Source of the DNA: Burkholderia sp. Bp9143
GTDB taxonomy: Bacteria > Pseudomonadota > Gammaproteobacteria > Burkholderiales > Burkholderiaceae
Length of the DNA stretch: 64,000 nt
Direction: 5' to 3'
NCBI RefSeq assembly: GCF_003853645.1
Contig: NZ_QTPO01000023.1
Span: forward strand, 60,148-124,147
Below are positions 28,190 to 36,877 of this stretch, piece by piece; within the stretch, counting starts at the first letter, position 1, and each line of letters starts with the position of its first letter. Position numbers and translations under genes: made by a program. The notes under the pieces are model-generated. The model worked only from the letters and a program-made list of their open reading frames with translations. It was not told the origin of the DNA and searched no databases.

Positions 28190-28829
28190 CCGTCGTTGCC
28201 GGCCGGGCGCGACACAGGCGTCGCGCTCCGGCGTGTTGTGGGCATACGCAAGCTCGTCATCCTTGTCGGACAGGTTGTTGATGCGTGCACGGACGAACCG
28301 TGACCCGGTGATGTCATCGCGCCCACAGCTCGGCCCCCAAGCGCGGCAACATGCGCGATTCACGGCCAGCGACACAACATGCCGCGCGCGACGCTCGGCC
28401 GCCGGATTCCGCGTGTCGCCGATCGCGTCCCGCAACGCGGCGGCCGGCCGAGCGTCCGTCGCGCCGAGGTAACACGATCGCGATCCGTCGAGCCGCACCG
28501 TCGCGCGGCCGACATTCTGCGCAATATAGTGGAAGCCGCCGCATCGGGTCGATCGGCATCGCGGCTGCGTCGCCGTCAAGCACGATCGGCGCGGCAACCG
28601 CGACGTCCGGCGGCAAGGGGGTATGGTTGCGCCGCGCGACAGGTTGCGGCGCCGCGACGACCTGCGTCGTCGCCGATCCGGACGAATCGGCGTCCGCCGC
28701 AGTCTGCGCGATGGCGGCACGCGACATTCCGCGGCGTGCGCCGGACGCCGTGCGGACGATTGGGGTCAGCATCGAAGACAAGTCCCGTGAAGCACTGCGC
28801 GCCCCGCTTCCCCGCAGGCCGCGCGTCAT
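28190..28829 (-). pseudogene. btuB: Remnant of a TonB-dependent corrinoid receptor gene (btuB-like), internally deleted and frameshifted
   Basis: Two reading frames on the - strand carry pieces of one receptor. The C-terminal piece reads GGFHYIAQNVGRATVR, then RRARHVVSLAVN, and ends RARINNLSDKDDELAYAHN, the classic last beta-strands of BtuB. Between them LGAELWAR occurs in the neighbouring frame and is followed directly by DDITGSRF back in the first, so at least two indels are needed. Near 28600-28700 a signal-like stretch with AQTAADADSSGSATTQVV resembles a TonB-box/plug beginning. Plug and most barrel strands (roughly 400 residues) are missing, and the terminal stop is lost. It sits between the B12 riboswitch and btuC, where an intact btuB is expected. 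Confidence 0.82.
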
Positions 28830-28848
28830 GAAGCCGTACAGGCTCCTC

Positions 28849-29076
28849 GCCTCGGCCGGTATCCGGGCTGGCGGCGTACCGGCTCGCCTTCCCGCGCGTG
28901 TCGTGCGCAGTGGCCCGCGCCCGCGTGCGACCTGCTCGCGAAACGCGCCCGAGCCGGCCTGCGTCATGCGACGCGGCCGCTTACCGTTGCGGGGGCAGCG
29001 CAGGTTGGCGATCTCCGGGCGGAGCGCGCGTCCTGCTTCCCGTTTAACCGCGCGACGCACGCGCGAGCACCGAGGC
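28849..29076 (-). ncRNA. Cobalamin (B12/adenosylcobalamin) riboswitch
   Basis: Read on the - strand, the element has all the conserved pieces in order: GGTGC at the start, GTTAAACGGGAAGC, then GCTGCCCCCGCAACGGTAAG (the CCCCCGCAAC block is at 28986-28995), and the B12 box GCCACTG at 28908-28914. GGGAAGGC and CCCGGATACCGGCC follow. The closing P1 helix pairs GCCTCGG (29070-29076) with CCGAGGC (28849-28855). It should lower expression of the downstream btuB remnant-btuCD-cobTSC operon when B12 is plentiful. It lies about 680 bp before the first intact gene. Confidence 0.95.
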
Positions 29077-29082
29077 CGCGCC

Positions 29083-29111
29083 AGTTTAGGAGCGGGCCGC
29101 GCGAGCGTCAA
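29083..29111 (-). promoter_or_regulatory. Sigma70 promoter for the riboswitch-led B12 operon
   Basis: On the - strand TTGACG (29106-29111) and TAAACT (29083-29088) are separated by exactly 17 bp. Transcription would start near 29076, which is the first base of the riboswitch P1 helix. Confidence 0.8.
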
Positions 29112-29232
29112 GAAAGCGGCCGGACCCGTGTATTCGCGGCAAGAAGCCGGGGTGTTACGACTGGAAACGTTACAGATGTCGGAATGCGCGTTATTCCGCG
29201 CTAAAATGCTGGGTCTTTAGAGGACGCAGCAA

Positions 29233-29583
29233 ATGCTCAACGAACTCGAAACCTTATCTCAAAATATTGGCCGTCTGATCTCGCTGAACAAGCGCTATCA
29301 CTCGGAACGGCTCGCGCTCGAGGAGCAGGTCGCGCAAATGCGCGCGGAAGCGGACACGGTCCGCACGGAACTTGCGCAACTGCGCGACGAACGCAATGCG
29401 CTCGCGGCCGAGCGCGACACGCTGTCGGCAAAGATCGACGACGCCCAGGTCAAACTGAACGCGATTCTCGAAAAGCTGCCGCGCACGAAGAGTGCGGAGC
29501 AAGCCGACAACCAGCTCGACCTGCTGGATGCGCAGGCGCGCCCGGATAGCGACGACGCGGCCAGCCACGGAGAACATGCATGA
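29233..29583 (+). CDS. Coiled-coil cell-division-type protein (ZapB-like / TIGR02449 type)
   Basis: A 116-residue protein, almost wholly heptad-patterned from residue 1 to about 85 (LNELETLSQNIGRLISLNKRYHSERLALEEQ). A charged C-terminal tail holds DNQLDLLDAQ. It overlaps the zapA start by 4 bp (ATGA), and this pairing with zapA suggests a role at the Z-ring. TAAAAT at 29202-29207 may be its -10 element. A ZapB-like role is inferred from coiled coil and context only. Confidence 0.82.
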   Translation: MLNELETLSQNIGRLISLNKRYHSERLALEEQVAQMRAEADTVRTELAQLRDERNALAAERDTLSAKIDDAQVKLNAILEKLPRTKSAEQADNQLDLLDAQARPDSDDAASHGEHA

Positions 29584-29894
29584 GCACCAAGCAGATCGAA
29601 GTCTCGATTCTCGGTCAGCCCTATCGGCTCGCCTGTTCGGCCGAGACCGAAGCGGCGCTGCTCGAGGCCGTCGCGCGCGTCGACGCCGAAATGTCGAAGA
29701 TCCGCGCGAACAGCTCGGTGCGCGGCACCGACCGCATCGCGGTGATGGCGGCGCTGTCGCTCGCATCCGAATTGCTGCGGCTGCAAACGAGCGTGCGGCA
29801 TGGTGAAGCATTTCCGGCGGAGGAAATCCGTCGTACAATGCACCAGATGAACGAACAGCTCGGCGCGGTGCTCGCACAGCACGAGACGCAGTAA
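29580..29894 (+). CDS. zapA: Cell division protein ZapA
   Basis: This 104-residue protein begins KQIEVSILGQPYRLACS, the ZapA N-terminal strand pair. GTDRIAVMAALSLASELL and a C-terminal helix follow. ZapA binds FtsZ and bundles protofilaments at mid-cell. It is translationally coupled to the coiled-coil gene upstream. 6S RNA lies directly downstream, a linkage widely conserved in proteobacteria and useful support for both calls. Confidence 0.93.
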   Translation: MSTKQIEVSILGQPYRLACSAETEAALLEAVARVDAEMSKIRANSSVRGTDRIAVMAALSLASELLRLQTSVRHGEAFPAEEIRRTMHQMNEQLGAVLAQHETQ

Positions 29895-29975
29895 CGTTTG
29901 ATCGATGCGTCGATTCCCCTTGATCTCGGCGATCAACGGTGGTCAAATTGGCGCAACGAAACACAGTTCAGTCAG

Positions 29976-30158
29976 CTTCCCTGCCTGGTTCGCCAAGGTC
30001 ATATATTCCTTGAACCAATGCCATGTGCACGGTTGCGGAAATTTGTAGCACGGGCGCGCGCGTCACTCTGTCTGATGTACCCGAAGTGCTGCTAACTGCG
30101 ACCAATTCTGAACCCCAGGTTCAGGATGCCGGCCTAGCGGCCAAGGCGGGGGCCTATT
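29976..30158 (+). ncRNA. ssrS: 6S RNA
   Basis: The region after zapA has no coding frame but forms the long 6S hairpin. The closing stem pairs CCCTGCCT (29979-29986) with AGGCGGGG (30145-30152). Inside are CTGGTTCGCC near the 5' end and CAGGTTCAGGATGCC near the 3' end, around a central bulge. 6S RNA mimics an open promoter and binds sigma70 RNA polymerase in stationary phase. Position after zapA matches the conserved zapA-ssrS order. The exact ends are estimated, and an intrinsic terminator follows. Confidence 0.88.
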
Positions 30159-30161
30159 CAA

Positions 30162-30196
30162 CGGCATCGGGAAGTCCCGATGCCGTTTCCTTTTGT
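30162..30196 (+). terminator. Intrinsic terminator after 6S RNA
   Basis: A perfect 12-bp stem (ACGGCATCGGGA / TCCCGATGCCGT) with a tiny loop is followed by TTTCCTTTT. The EVE-domain gene starts 30 bp further on. Confidence 0.88.
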
Positions 30197-30225
30197 AGCA
30201 GCCCTTTCTGCGTCGATCACGATCC

Positions 30226-30687
30226 ATGCAATACTGGCTGATGAAGTCCGAACCGGACGAAGCAAGCATCGACGATCTCGCGCACGCGCCGCAGCACTCG
30301 CTGCCGTGGACCGGCGTGCGCAACTATCAGGCGCGCAATTTCATGCGCGACACGATGAAGATCGGCGACGGCGTACTGTTCTATCACTCGAGCTGCCCCG
30401 AGCCGGGCATTGCGGGCCTCGCCGAAGTCTCGTCCACGCCCTACCCCGACCCCACCCAGTTCGATCCGAAAAGCCCGTATTACGATCCGAAGTCGACGCA
30501 GGAAGCACCGCGCTGGCTGCTCGTCGACGTGCGCTTCGTGAAGAAGTCACCGCTCGTGCCGCTCGCCGCGCTGCGCGATCACGACGAACTCGCCGACATG
30601 CGCGTGCTCGCACGCGGCAACCGGCTGTCGATCACGCCCGTCACGCGTGCCGAGTGGCGCTTCATCACCGAAAGGCTGATGAAGTAG
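30226..30687 (+). CDS. EVE domain-containing protein
   Basis: A 153-residue single-domain protein starting YWLMKSEPDEASIDDLA, with WTGVRNYQARNFMRD and GDGVLFYHSSC, the EVE (PUA-like) pattern. EVE domains bind modified bases in DNA or RNA. The physiological target of the stand-alone bacterial form is not established. It follows 6S RNA and its terminator. In enterics the corresponding place is held by ygfA, so the neighbourhood is only partly conserved. Confidence 0.92.
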   Translation: MQYWLMKSEPDEASIDDLAHAPQHSLPWTGVRNYQARNFMRDTMKIGDGVLFYHSSCPEPGIAGLAEVSSTPYPDPTQFDPKSPYYDPKSTQEAPRWLLVDVRFVKKSPLVPLAALRDHDELADMRVLARGNRLSITPVTRAEWRFITERLMK

Positions 30688-30892
30688 GCACACGCAGTAG
30701 GCGCACGGCAAACACACGCCAAAGGTCAATTCCGGTCAACACGCGCCACCACCACGGAACTCGCGGCGTGTTCGTGCAGCCTAAGCAACCGCTGTCGCCC
30801 GATCGGGCCGACGGCCGTTTTTTTCGTCGCGCGGTGCCCCCGCGTCGCGCACGCGTGATCCGCATGCGCGCCCTCGCACAAGGAGTCCAACA

Positions 30893-31633
30893 ATGACCAA
30901 GAAATCCGCCCTCGCGCTGTCGCTCGCGCTCGCCGCCGCCGTGCCCGTCGCGCTGACGCTCGCGTCGCCGGCTGCGCACGCGCAGGCCGCGAACCCGCAC
31001 TTTCCGGAGCCGGCGGGCGTGCTGTCGCTGTCGTCGCAGGCCAGCGCCGATGTGCCGCAGGACATCATCCACATCACGCTGTTCTACGAACAGCAAGCGA
31101 AGGACCCGGGCAGCCTGACGTCCGCGCTGAACCAGCGCGCCGACGCGGCGCTCGCGCAGACGAAGGGCGTGTCGGGCGTCACCGCGCACACCGGTGCATT
31201 CTCCGTGTATCCGAGCACCGATCGCGACGGCAGGATCTCCGCGTGGCGCGGTCGAACCGAAGTCGTGCTCGAATCGCGCGATTTCGCGGCGGCGTCGAAG
31301 CTCGCGGGTCAGCTGTCGAACCAGATGCAGGTCGCGAACGTCGAGTTCTCGCTGTCGCCCGAAGCGCAGCGCGCGGCCGAGCAGAAGCTCACGACCGATG
31401 CGATCAAGTCGTTCCGCGCACGCGCAGACGAAGCCGCGAAGGCCTTCGGCTACAGCAGCTACTCGATCCGCGACGTGAACGTCGGCGGCAGCCGCAACGT
31501 GCAGCCGTATCCGCGCGTGATGGCGATGGCCGCCGCACCGATGGACAGCGCGAAGATGAGCGCGCCGATCTCGGTCGAAGGCGGCAAGGCGACCGTGTCG
31601 GTCACGGTCAACGGCTCGGTGCAGATGAAGTAA
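30893..31633 (+). CDS. SIMPL (DUF541) domain periplasmic protein
   Basis: A 246-residue protein with a signal peptide cleavable after AHA30. The SIMPL domain starts near GVLSLSSQASADVPQDIIHITLFYEQQ and ends with KATVSVTVNGSVQMK. Members are periplasmic or membrane-associated and have been tied to stress or outer-membrane functions, with no agreed activity. AAGGAG precedes the ATG. A strong terminator follows at 31663, shared with the convergent lgt gene. Confidence 0.9.
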   Translation: MTKKSALALSLALAAAVPVALTLASPAAHAQAANPHFPEPAGVLSLSSQASADVPQDIIHITLFYEQQAKDPGSLTSALNQRADAALAQTKGVSGVTAHTGAFSVYPSTDRDGRISAWRGRTEVVLESRDFAAASKLAGQLSNQMQVANVEFSLSPEAQRAAEQKLTTDAIKSFRARADEAAKAFGYSSYSIRDVNVGGSRNVQPYPRVMAMAAAPMDSAKMSAPISVEGGKATVSVTVNGSVQMK

Positions 31634-31662
31634 CGCGCATCGCGCAACGCGCGGCAGATGCG

Positions 31663-31691
31663 AAAACGCCGGCCCTCGGGCCGGCGTTTTT
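31663..31691. terminator. Bidirectional intrinsic terminator between SIMPL gene and lgt
   Basis: A 13-bp stem (AAAACGCCGGCCC / GGGCCGGCGTTTT) with a 2-nt loop has T runs on both strands. Confidence 0.9.
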
Positions 31692-31800
31692 CGTTTGAGA
31701 CGCAGCGATCGATGCGCACGCCGATCGTGCGCGCCCGCATCGCGTCATGCGTCATGCGTCACACGGCTCGTGCATGACGCAACCGCATGACGCAGCAACA

Positions 31801-32691
31801 TCACGCAGCCGCATTCGCCGCGCGGCGTCGATACGCCCACACCAGCAGCGCGATGCCCGCGAGAATCATCGGCAGCGACAGCCATTGCCCCATCGACAGG
31901 CCGAGCGCGAGCAGGCCGAGGAAGTCGTCCGGTTCGCGCGCGAATTCGACCGTGAAGCGTGCGAGCCCGTAGCCGATCAGGAACAGCGCGGATATCGCGC
32001 CCATCGGCCGCGGCTTGCGCGAAAAGAAGAACAGCACGAAGAACAGCGCAATGCCTTCGAGCGCGATTTCATAAAGCTGCGAAGGATGGCGCGGCAGCAT
32101 CTGGTACTGCATGAACACATCGGCCAGATGCCACTTCTCGACGAGCGCCGGATGCTTCGGCAGCCATGCCGCGTCGTCGCGCATCGCGCCCGGGAACAGC
32201 ATCGCCCACGGCGCACCCGGATCGGTCACGCGGCCCCACAGCTCGCCGTTGATGAAGTTGCCGAGTCGCCCGGCCGCGAGCCCCGTCGGCACCATCGGCG
32301 CGACGAAATCGGTGACCTGCAGCCAGTGACGCTTGCGCTGCCACGCGAAGAGCGCCATCGCGAGGGTCACGCCGAGGAAGCCGCCGTGGAACGACATCCC
32401 GCCTTCCCAGACCTTGAACACGTCGAGCGGATGCGAGAAGTAGAAGTCGGCCTTGTAGAACATCACGTAGCCGAGCCGGCCGCCGAGCACGGTGCCGAGC
32501 ACGCCGTAGAACATCATGTCGTCGATGTCCTTCGCGGTCCAGCCCTGCGCCGCGACGTACGGCAGCTTCAGGCGGATCCGGCCGACGACGATCGCCGCGA
32601 TGAAGCCGACGAGATACATGAGGCCGTACCAGCGCACGGCCAGCGGCCCGAGATGGATCGCTACGGGGTCGAAATTCGGGTGAATGATCAT
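31801..32691 (-). CDS. lgt: Phosphatidylglycerol--prolipoprotein diacylglyceryl transferase
   Basis: A 296-residue inner-membrane enzyme, the first step of lipoprotein maturation. It transfers diacylglycerol to the lipobox cysteine. Seven or so hydrophobic spans are visible. Catalytic motifs are FHGGFLG (H102) and the Lgt signature [14 protein letters not shown] beginning near R142. Several lipoproteins in this window (at 2874, 4987 and 50638) would be its substrates. The start [10 protein letters not shown] is standard for beta-proteobacteria. Confidence 0.97.
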   Translation of the reverse strand: MIIHPNFDPVAIHLGPLAVRWYGLMYLVGFIAAIVVGRIRLKLPYVAAQGWTAKDIDDMMFYGVLGTVLGGRLGYVMFYKADFYFSHPLDVFKVWEGGMSFHGGFLGVTLAMALFAWQRKRHWLQVTDFVAPMVPTGLAAGRLGNFINGELWGRVTDPGAPWAMLFPGAMRDDAAWLPKHPALVEKWHLADVFMQYQMLPRHPSQLYEIALEGIALFFVLFFFSRKPRPMGAISALFLIGYGLARFTVEFAREPDDFLGLLALGLSMGQWLSLPMILAGIALLVWAYRRRAANAAA

Positions 32692-32780
32692 GGGTTAGCG
32701 ATGAAGTTTTCGAATGCGGTACGGCGCTCGCACCAGCGTCGCACCGCGCATTGGACGGCGCCGGCGCGCCATCGTTCGCA

Positions 32781-33698
32781 TCACGTGGCGAGCCCCTGCG
32801 CGCGCACGACGTCGATGAAGCCGGCGAGCACGGGGCTGACATCGCCCGCGCGCCACACGAGGCCCGTCTCGACGACCGGCGCATCGCCGGCGAGCGGCCG
32901 GTAGACCACACCGGTGCGCCGCAGGTTACGCAACGACTGCGGCACCAGTGCGACGCCCATGCCGGCCGACACGAGGCTGACGATCGTCTGCATCTGGATC
33001 GCCTCCTGGCCGATGCGCGGGGTCTCCCCCGCCGCGCCGTAGCAGCCCGTAATGATGTCATAAAAGCCGGGCGCCAAACGACGCGGGAAGATCACGAGCG
33101 GCAGCGCAGCCAGGTCGGCCAGATGCACGGGTTCGTCTTCGGGCACGCCGGGCGCCGCGTCCGCCGACATCGCGACCACCAGCGGCTCGCGCACGACCGG
33201 CAGGTACGACAGCCCGGCCGCGTGACGCGGCGGCACCGGCGGAATCACGAGCCCCGCATCGATGCGGCCCGCGACGAGTTCGTCGATCTGCACGTCGCTC
33301 GTCGCCTCCGTGAGTTGCAGCCGCACCTGCGGATAGCGTGCGCCGAACGCGCGCAGCAACGACGGCAGCAGCCCGTAGTCGGCGGTCGACACGAACGCGA
33401 GCGACAACGAACCGGCTTCGCCGCGCGCGAGGCGGCGCGCGAGCGGCGGCAGCGCATCGGCCGACGCGAGCAGCCGGCGTACGTCGGGCAGCAGCGCCGC
33501 ACCCACCGCCGTCAGTGCGACCGAGCGCTTGGTACGCGCGAACAGCGCGACACCGAGCGCGTCCTCGAGCGCCCGGATCGCCTGCGACAGCGGCGGCTGC
33601 GTCATCGACAGGCGCTCGGCCGCGCGGCCGAAATGGCGCTCGTCGGCAACGGTCACGAAATAGCGCCACTGGCGCAAGTCGGGTGTCGGGTCGGCCAT
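32781..33698 (-). CDS. LysR-family transcriptional regulator divergent from ilvD
   Basis: A 305-residue LysR regulator. The N-terminal winged HTH spans RQWRYFVTVADERHFGRAAERLSMTQPPLSQAIRALE. The effector domain starts near SLSLAFVSTADYGLLPSLL, in the BenM/CatM/AlsR-like style. It is divergent from ilvD, with 135 bp between start codons, and may control ilvD, itself or distant genes. The ligand is unknown. Confidence 0.92.
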   Translation of the reverse strand: MADPTPDLRQWRYFVTVADERHFGRAAERLSMTQPPLSQAIRALEDALGVALFARTKRSVALTAVGAALLPDVRRLLASADALPPLARRLARGEAGSLSLAFVSTADYGLLPSLLRAFGARYPQVRLQLTEATSDVQIDELVAGRIDAGLVIPPVPPRHAAGLSYLPVVREPLVVAMSADAAPGVPEDEPVHLADLAALPLVIFPRRLAPGFYDIITGCYGAAGETPRIGQEAIQMQTIVSLVSAGMGVALVPQSLRNLRRTGVVYRPLAGDAPVVETGLVWRAGDVSPVLAGFIDVVRAQGLAT

Positions 33699-33833
33699 GC
33701 CTCACTCATTCGCAAAACGACTTAATAAGCGACAAATAATATATTGGACATCCCAAATCGGAAACGCCATTCTTGATTGATCCGAACCGGCACGCCGTTC
33801 GCGGGCGTCGCCAACACAACGATGGAGTCCCCC
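33699..33833. promoter_or_regulatory. Divergent promoter region between LysR gene and ilvD
   Basis: AT-rich for this genome, with TTAATAAGCGACAAATAATA around 33720-33740. It presumably holds both promoters and the LysR site. An in-frame TTG at 33777 lies inside it and is rejected as the ilvD start. Confidence 0.55.
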
Positions 33834-35507
33834 ATGCCGTACAACCGTCGCTCGAAGCACATCACGCAAGGCGTGGCCCGTTCGCCGAACCGCTCGATGT
33901 ATTACGCCCTCGGCTACCAGAAGGACGATTTCGACAAGCCGATGATCGGCATCGCGAACGGTCACTCGACGATCACGCCCTGCAACTCCGGCCTGCAGCG
34001 GCTGTCGGACGCGGCCGTCGCGGCGGTGAAGGCGGCGGATGCGAACCCGCAGATCTTCGGCACGCCGACGATCTCGGACGGCATGTCGATGGGCACCGAG
34101 GGGATGAAGTACTCGCTGGTGTCGCGCGAGGTGATCGCCGACTGCATCGAGACCTGCGTACAGGGCCAATGGATGGACGGCGTGGTGGTGGTCGGCGGCT
34201 GCGACAAGAACATGCCGGGCGGGATGATCGCGCTCGCGCGCCTGAACGTGCCGGGCATCTACGTGTACGGCGGCACGATCCGCCCCGGCCACTGGAAGGG
34301 CCGCGACCTGACGATCGTGTCGTCGTTCGAGGCGGTCGGCGAGTTCACCGCGGGCCGGATGTCGCAGGAGGATTTCGAAGGCGTCGAGCAGAACGCGTGC
34401 CCGACGTCGGGGTCGTGTGGCGGGATGTACACCGCGAACACGATGAGCTCGTCGTTCGAGGCGCTCGGCATGTCGCTGATGTACTCGTCGACGATGGCGA
34501 ACCCCGATCAGGAGAAGGTCGATTCGGCCGCCGAATCGGCGCGCGTGCTGGTCGAGGCCGTAAAGCGCGACCTGAAGCCGCGCGACATCATCACCAAGGA
34601 ATCGATCGAGAACGCGGTGTCGCTGATCATGGCGACCGGCGGCTCGACCAACGCGGTGCTGCACTATCTCGCGATCGCGCACGCGGCAGAGGTCGACTGG
34701 ACGATCGACGACTTCGAGCGCATCCGCAAGCGCGTGCCGGTGATCTGCGACCTGAAACCATCGGGCCAGTACGTCGCGACCGACCTGCACCAGGCCGGCG
34801 GCATCCCGCAGGTGCTGCGGATCCTGCTCGATGCGGGGCTGCTGCACGGCGACTGCATGACGATCACCGGCCGCACGATCGCCGAGGAGCTGAAGGACGT
34901 GCCGGGCGTGCCGCGCGCGGACCAGAAGGTGATCTTCCCGATCGATCGCGCGCTGTACAAGGCAGGCCATCTCGCGATCCTGAAGGGCAACCTCGCGGAA
35001 GACGGCGCGGTCGCGAAGATCACCGGCCTGAAGAACCCGGTGATCACGGGTCCGGCGCGCGTGTTCGACGACGAGCAAAGCGCGATGGACGCGATCCTCG
35101 GCGACCGGATCCGCGCGGGCGACGTGCTGGTGCTGCGCTATCTCGGTCCGCAGGGCGGCCCCGGCATGCCGGAAATGCTCGCGCCGACGTCGGCGATCAT
35201 CGGCAAGGGGCTCGGCGAATCGGTCGGTTTCATCACGGACGGCCGCTTCTCGGGCGGCACCTGGGGAATGGTGGTCGGCCACGTGGCACCCGAGGCGTTC
35301 GTCGGCGGCACGATCGCGCTCGTGCAGGAAGGCGACTCGATCACGATCGATGCGCACCGGCTGGTGCTGCAGCTGAACGTCGACGACGCGGAGCTCGCGC
35401 GCCGGCGCGCCGCGTGGAAGCAGCCGGCACCGCGCTACACGCGCGGCGTGCTCGCCAAGTACGCGGCCCTCGCCCGCCCGGCGAACAAGGGCGCCGTCAC
35501 CGGCTGA
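33834..35507 (+). CDS. ilvD: Dihydroxy-acid dehydratase
   Basis: A 557-residue Fe-S enzyme of isoleucine, valine and pantothenate synthesis. Cluster cysteines are C50 (STITPCNSG), C123 ([10 protein letters not shown]) and C195 ([15 protein letters not shown]), the [2Fe-2S] pattern. [22 protein letters not shown] lies near the C-terminus. The start is [10 protein letters not shown] at 33834. A second ATG four codons upstream is possible, since GGAG precedes the chosen codon. It stands alone, away from ilvBHC. Confidence 0.97.
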   Translation: MPYNRRSKHITQGVARSPNRSMYYALGYQKDDFDKPMIGIANGHSTITPCNSGLQRLSDAAVAAVKAADANPQIFGTPTISDGMSMGTEGMKYSLVSREVIADCIETCVQGQWMDGVVVVGGCDKNMPGGMIALARLNVPGIYVYGGTIRPGHWKGRDLTIVSSFEAVGEFTAGRMSQEDFEGVEQNACPTSGSCGGMYTANTMSSSFEALGMSLMYSSTMANPDQEKVDSAAESARVLVEAVKRDLKPRDIITKESIENAVSLIMATGGSTNAVLHYLAIAHAAEVDWTIDDFERIRKRVPVICDLKPSGQYVATDLHQAGGIPQVLRILLDAGLLHGDCMTITGRTIAEELKDVPGVPRADQKVIFPIDRALYKAGHLAILKGNLAEDGAVAKITGLKNPVITGPARVFDDEQSAMDAILGDRIRAGDVLVLRYLGPQGGPGMPEMLAPTSAIIGKGLGESVGFITDGRFSGGTWGMVVGHVAPEAFVGGTIALVQEGDSITIDAHRLVLQLNVDDAELARRRAAWKQPAPRYTRGVLAKYAALARPANKGAVTG

Positions 35508-35632
35508 TGCGGCGCGCGAGGCATGCGACCCCATTGCCGGCGGCCGCCGGGGAAACGCCTAAAACGCGCTTCCCCTTTGCTCTTATAATGCGCGGATCGT
35601 GAAGCCGGCCGTCCCCGCCGGCGGAGAACCGC

Positions 35633-35962
35633 ATGAAACAGACGATATCGCGCGCACTGCTCGTGGCACTGCTGACCGGCAGCACGGCGGCGGCACACGC
35701 CGACCAGGCCGGCGACGGGCTCGTGCTCGCGCAGCGCAAGAACTGCATGGCCTGCCATGCGGTCAGCAAGCCGCTGATGGGCCCGTCGTTCCACGATATC
35801 GCCGGCAAGTACGCGGCGCGCGCCGACGCGGCCGACTACCTCGCGCAATCGATCGTGAAGGGCAGCGTCGGGGTGTGGGGCAGCGTGCCGATGCCCGCCA
35901 ATACGCAACTGACGAGCGTCGAAGCGCACACACTCGCGCAGTGGGTGCTGTCGCTGCACTGA
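35633..35962 (+). CDS. Small periplasmic cytochrome c (c551/c552 type)
   Basis: A 109-residue protein with a signal peptide cleavable near AHA23. It has one haem site, CMACH at 38-42, and a methionine axial ligand at about M87 in GSVPMPANT, the class I c551 arrangement. It would carry single electrons in the periplasm. A consensus TATAAT at 35584-35589 lies 43 bp before the ATG. No terminal oxidase or reductase gene is adjacent, so its partner is unknown. Confidence 0.93.
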   Translation: MKQTISRALLVALLTGSTAAAHADQAGDGLVLAQRKNCMACHAVSKPLMGPSFHDIAGKYAARADAADYLAQSIVKGSVGVWGSVPMPANTQLTSVEAHTLAQWVLSLH

Positions 35963-36108
35963 AGCGGAAGACCGGGCGCGTGCACGCGCGCCGCGCATTG
36001 CGTCGGGCACCGTTCCACGCTTCTCGTCGTCGTAACCGGGGCGGCGTTCGTCAGCGACGATGACCGGAGCCGCGCCCGCGGTTCCTGCGCACGAAACGAC
36101 CCGTGCGC

Positions 36109-36852
36109 TCAGCCTGAATGACCGCTCCGGCGGCGGGCGATCTCTGCGTCCACCGCGTCGCGGACCCACTCCATCACTTCGGTTTCGAGCGCCAGCGCCA
36201 CTTCGCGCGTGATCTGGCCGACGAGCCAGGCCGTATGGTCGTGCAGCGCGTCGCGACAGCGTGCCTCGATGGCCTCGCGCCCTTCCCCGGTCAGATAATT
36301 CGTCAACCGGTTGCGCAAACGCTCGGCGATATGCTGCGTGTCCTCCGCCGTCAGCGCGGCGGCCGCATGCGCGTCCGGATGCGATGCGCCGGCGAGGTGA
36401 CCGGTAGCCAGCCCACCGGCAGCCGGTGCGGCCGCAGGAGACAGCATCGCTGCGCCGGCGTCGCTCGACGTCGCCGCAACGCCGGCCTGCCGCGCTTCGT
36501 CGGCGGCCAGCGCGGTGCGCAGCGGCGCCTGCGCCGCAACCGACTCTTCGGCGACGACGTGCCCGGCGGCACCGGGTTCGGCAGGCGCATCGCTGTCGCC
36601 CGGCAGTTCGACGCTCGGGACCTCCGGCGTCGGCACCGGCTCGACCGTCACGGATTCGGGGTCGGTTTCCGTCTGTTCGGATGTGGCTGACGCCATGGCC
36701 GGATGGCCCGGCGCGAGCACGTCGGTCAGCACCGGCACGGCGGCGTCGTCACGCGGCGGCGCATCGGCCGCGGACGAACGCGCCGGCACCGGCTTGCCCG
36801 GCACCAGCACGTCGGTCAGCGTCGGGATCGAAGAGGATTCGGCTTGTGTCAC
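36109..36852 (-). CDS. DUF2486 family protein
   Basis: A 247-residue acidic, Ala/Pro-rich protein of unknown function found in Burkholderia. The N-terminus carries two copies of a P-x-LTDVL-x-PG-x-P motif (IPTLTDVLVPGKP near 9 and VPVLTDVLAPGHP near 39). The middle is low-complexity. The C-terminal ~75 residues look helical (AERLRNRLTNYLTGEGREAI). The start is GTG 36852, preceded by GGAG at proper spacing. It follows holC by 25 bp and is probably co-transcribed with pepA and holC. Confidence 0.85.
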   Translation of the reverse strand: MTQAESSSIPTLTDVLVPGKPVPARSSAADAPPRDDAAVPVLTDVLAPGHPAMASATSEQTETDPESVTVEPVPTPEVPSVELPGDSDAPAEPGAAGHVVAEESVAAQAPLRTALAADEARQAGVAATSSDAGAAMLSPAAAPAAGGLATGHLAGASHPDAHAAAALTAEDTQHIAERLRNRLTNYLTGEGREAIEARCRDALHDHTAWLVGQITREVALALETEVMEWVRDAVDAEIARRRSGHSG

Positions 36853-36877
36853 GGGAATGCTCCGTCGACGGTTTCGG

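Noticed and set aside
28351..29220. 289-codon + strand frame across the btuB remnant and riboswitch
   Set aside because: It is antisense to a recognisable riboswitch and receptor remnant, has no domain, and is a composition artefact.
30023..30241. 72-codon + strand frame inside the 6S RNA region
   Set aside because: The DNA folds as 6S RNA with a closing stem and a following terminator. The frame has no ribosome site and no recognisable protein.
33777..33833. TTG start giving a 576-residue IlvD
   Set aside because: It lies in the AT-rich promoter region. The 557-residue form from 33834 matches the family and has a ribosome site.
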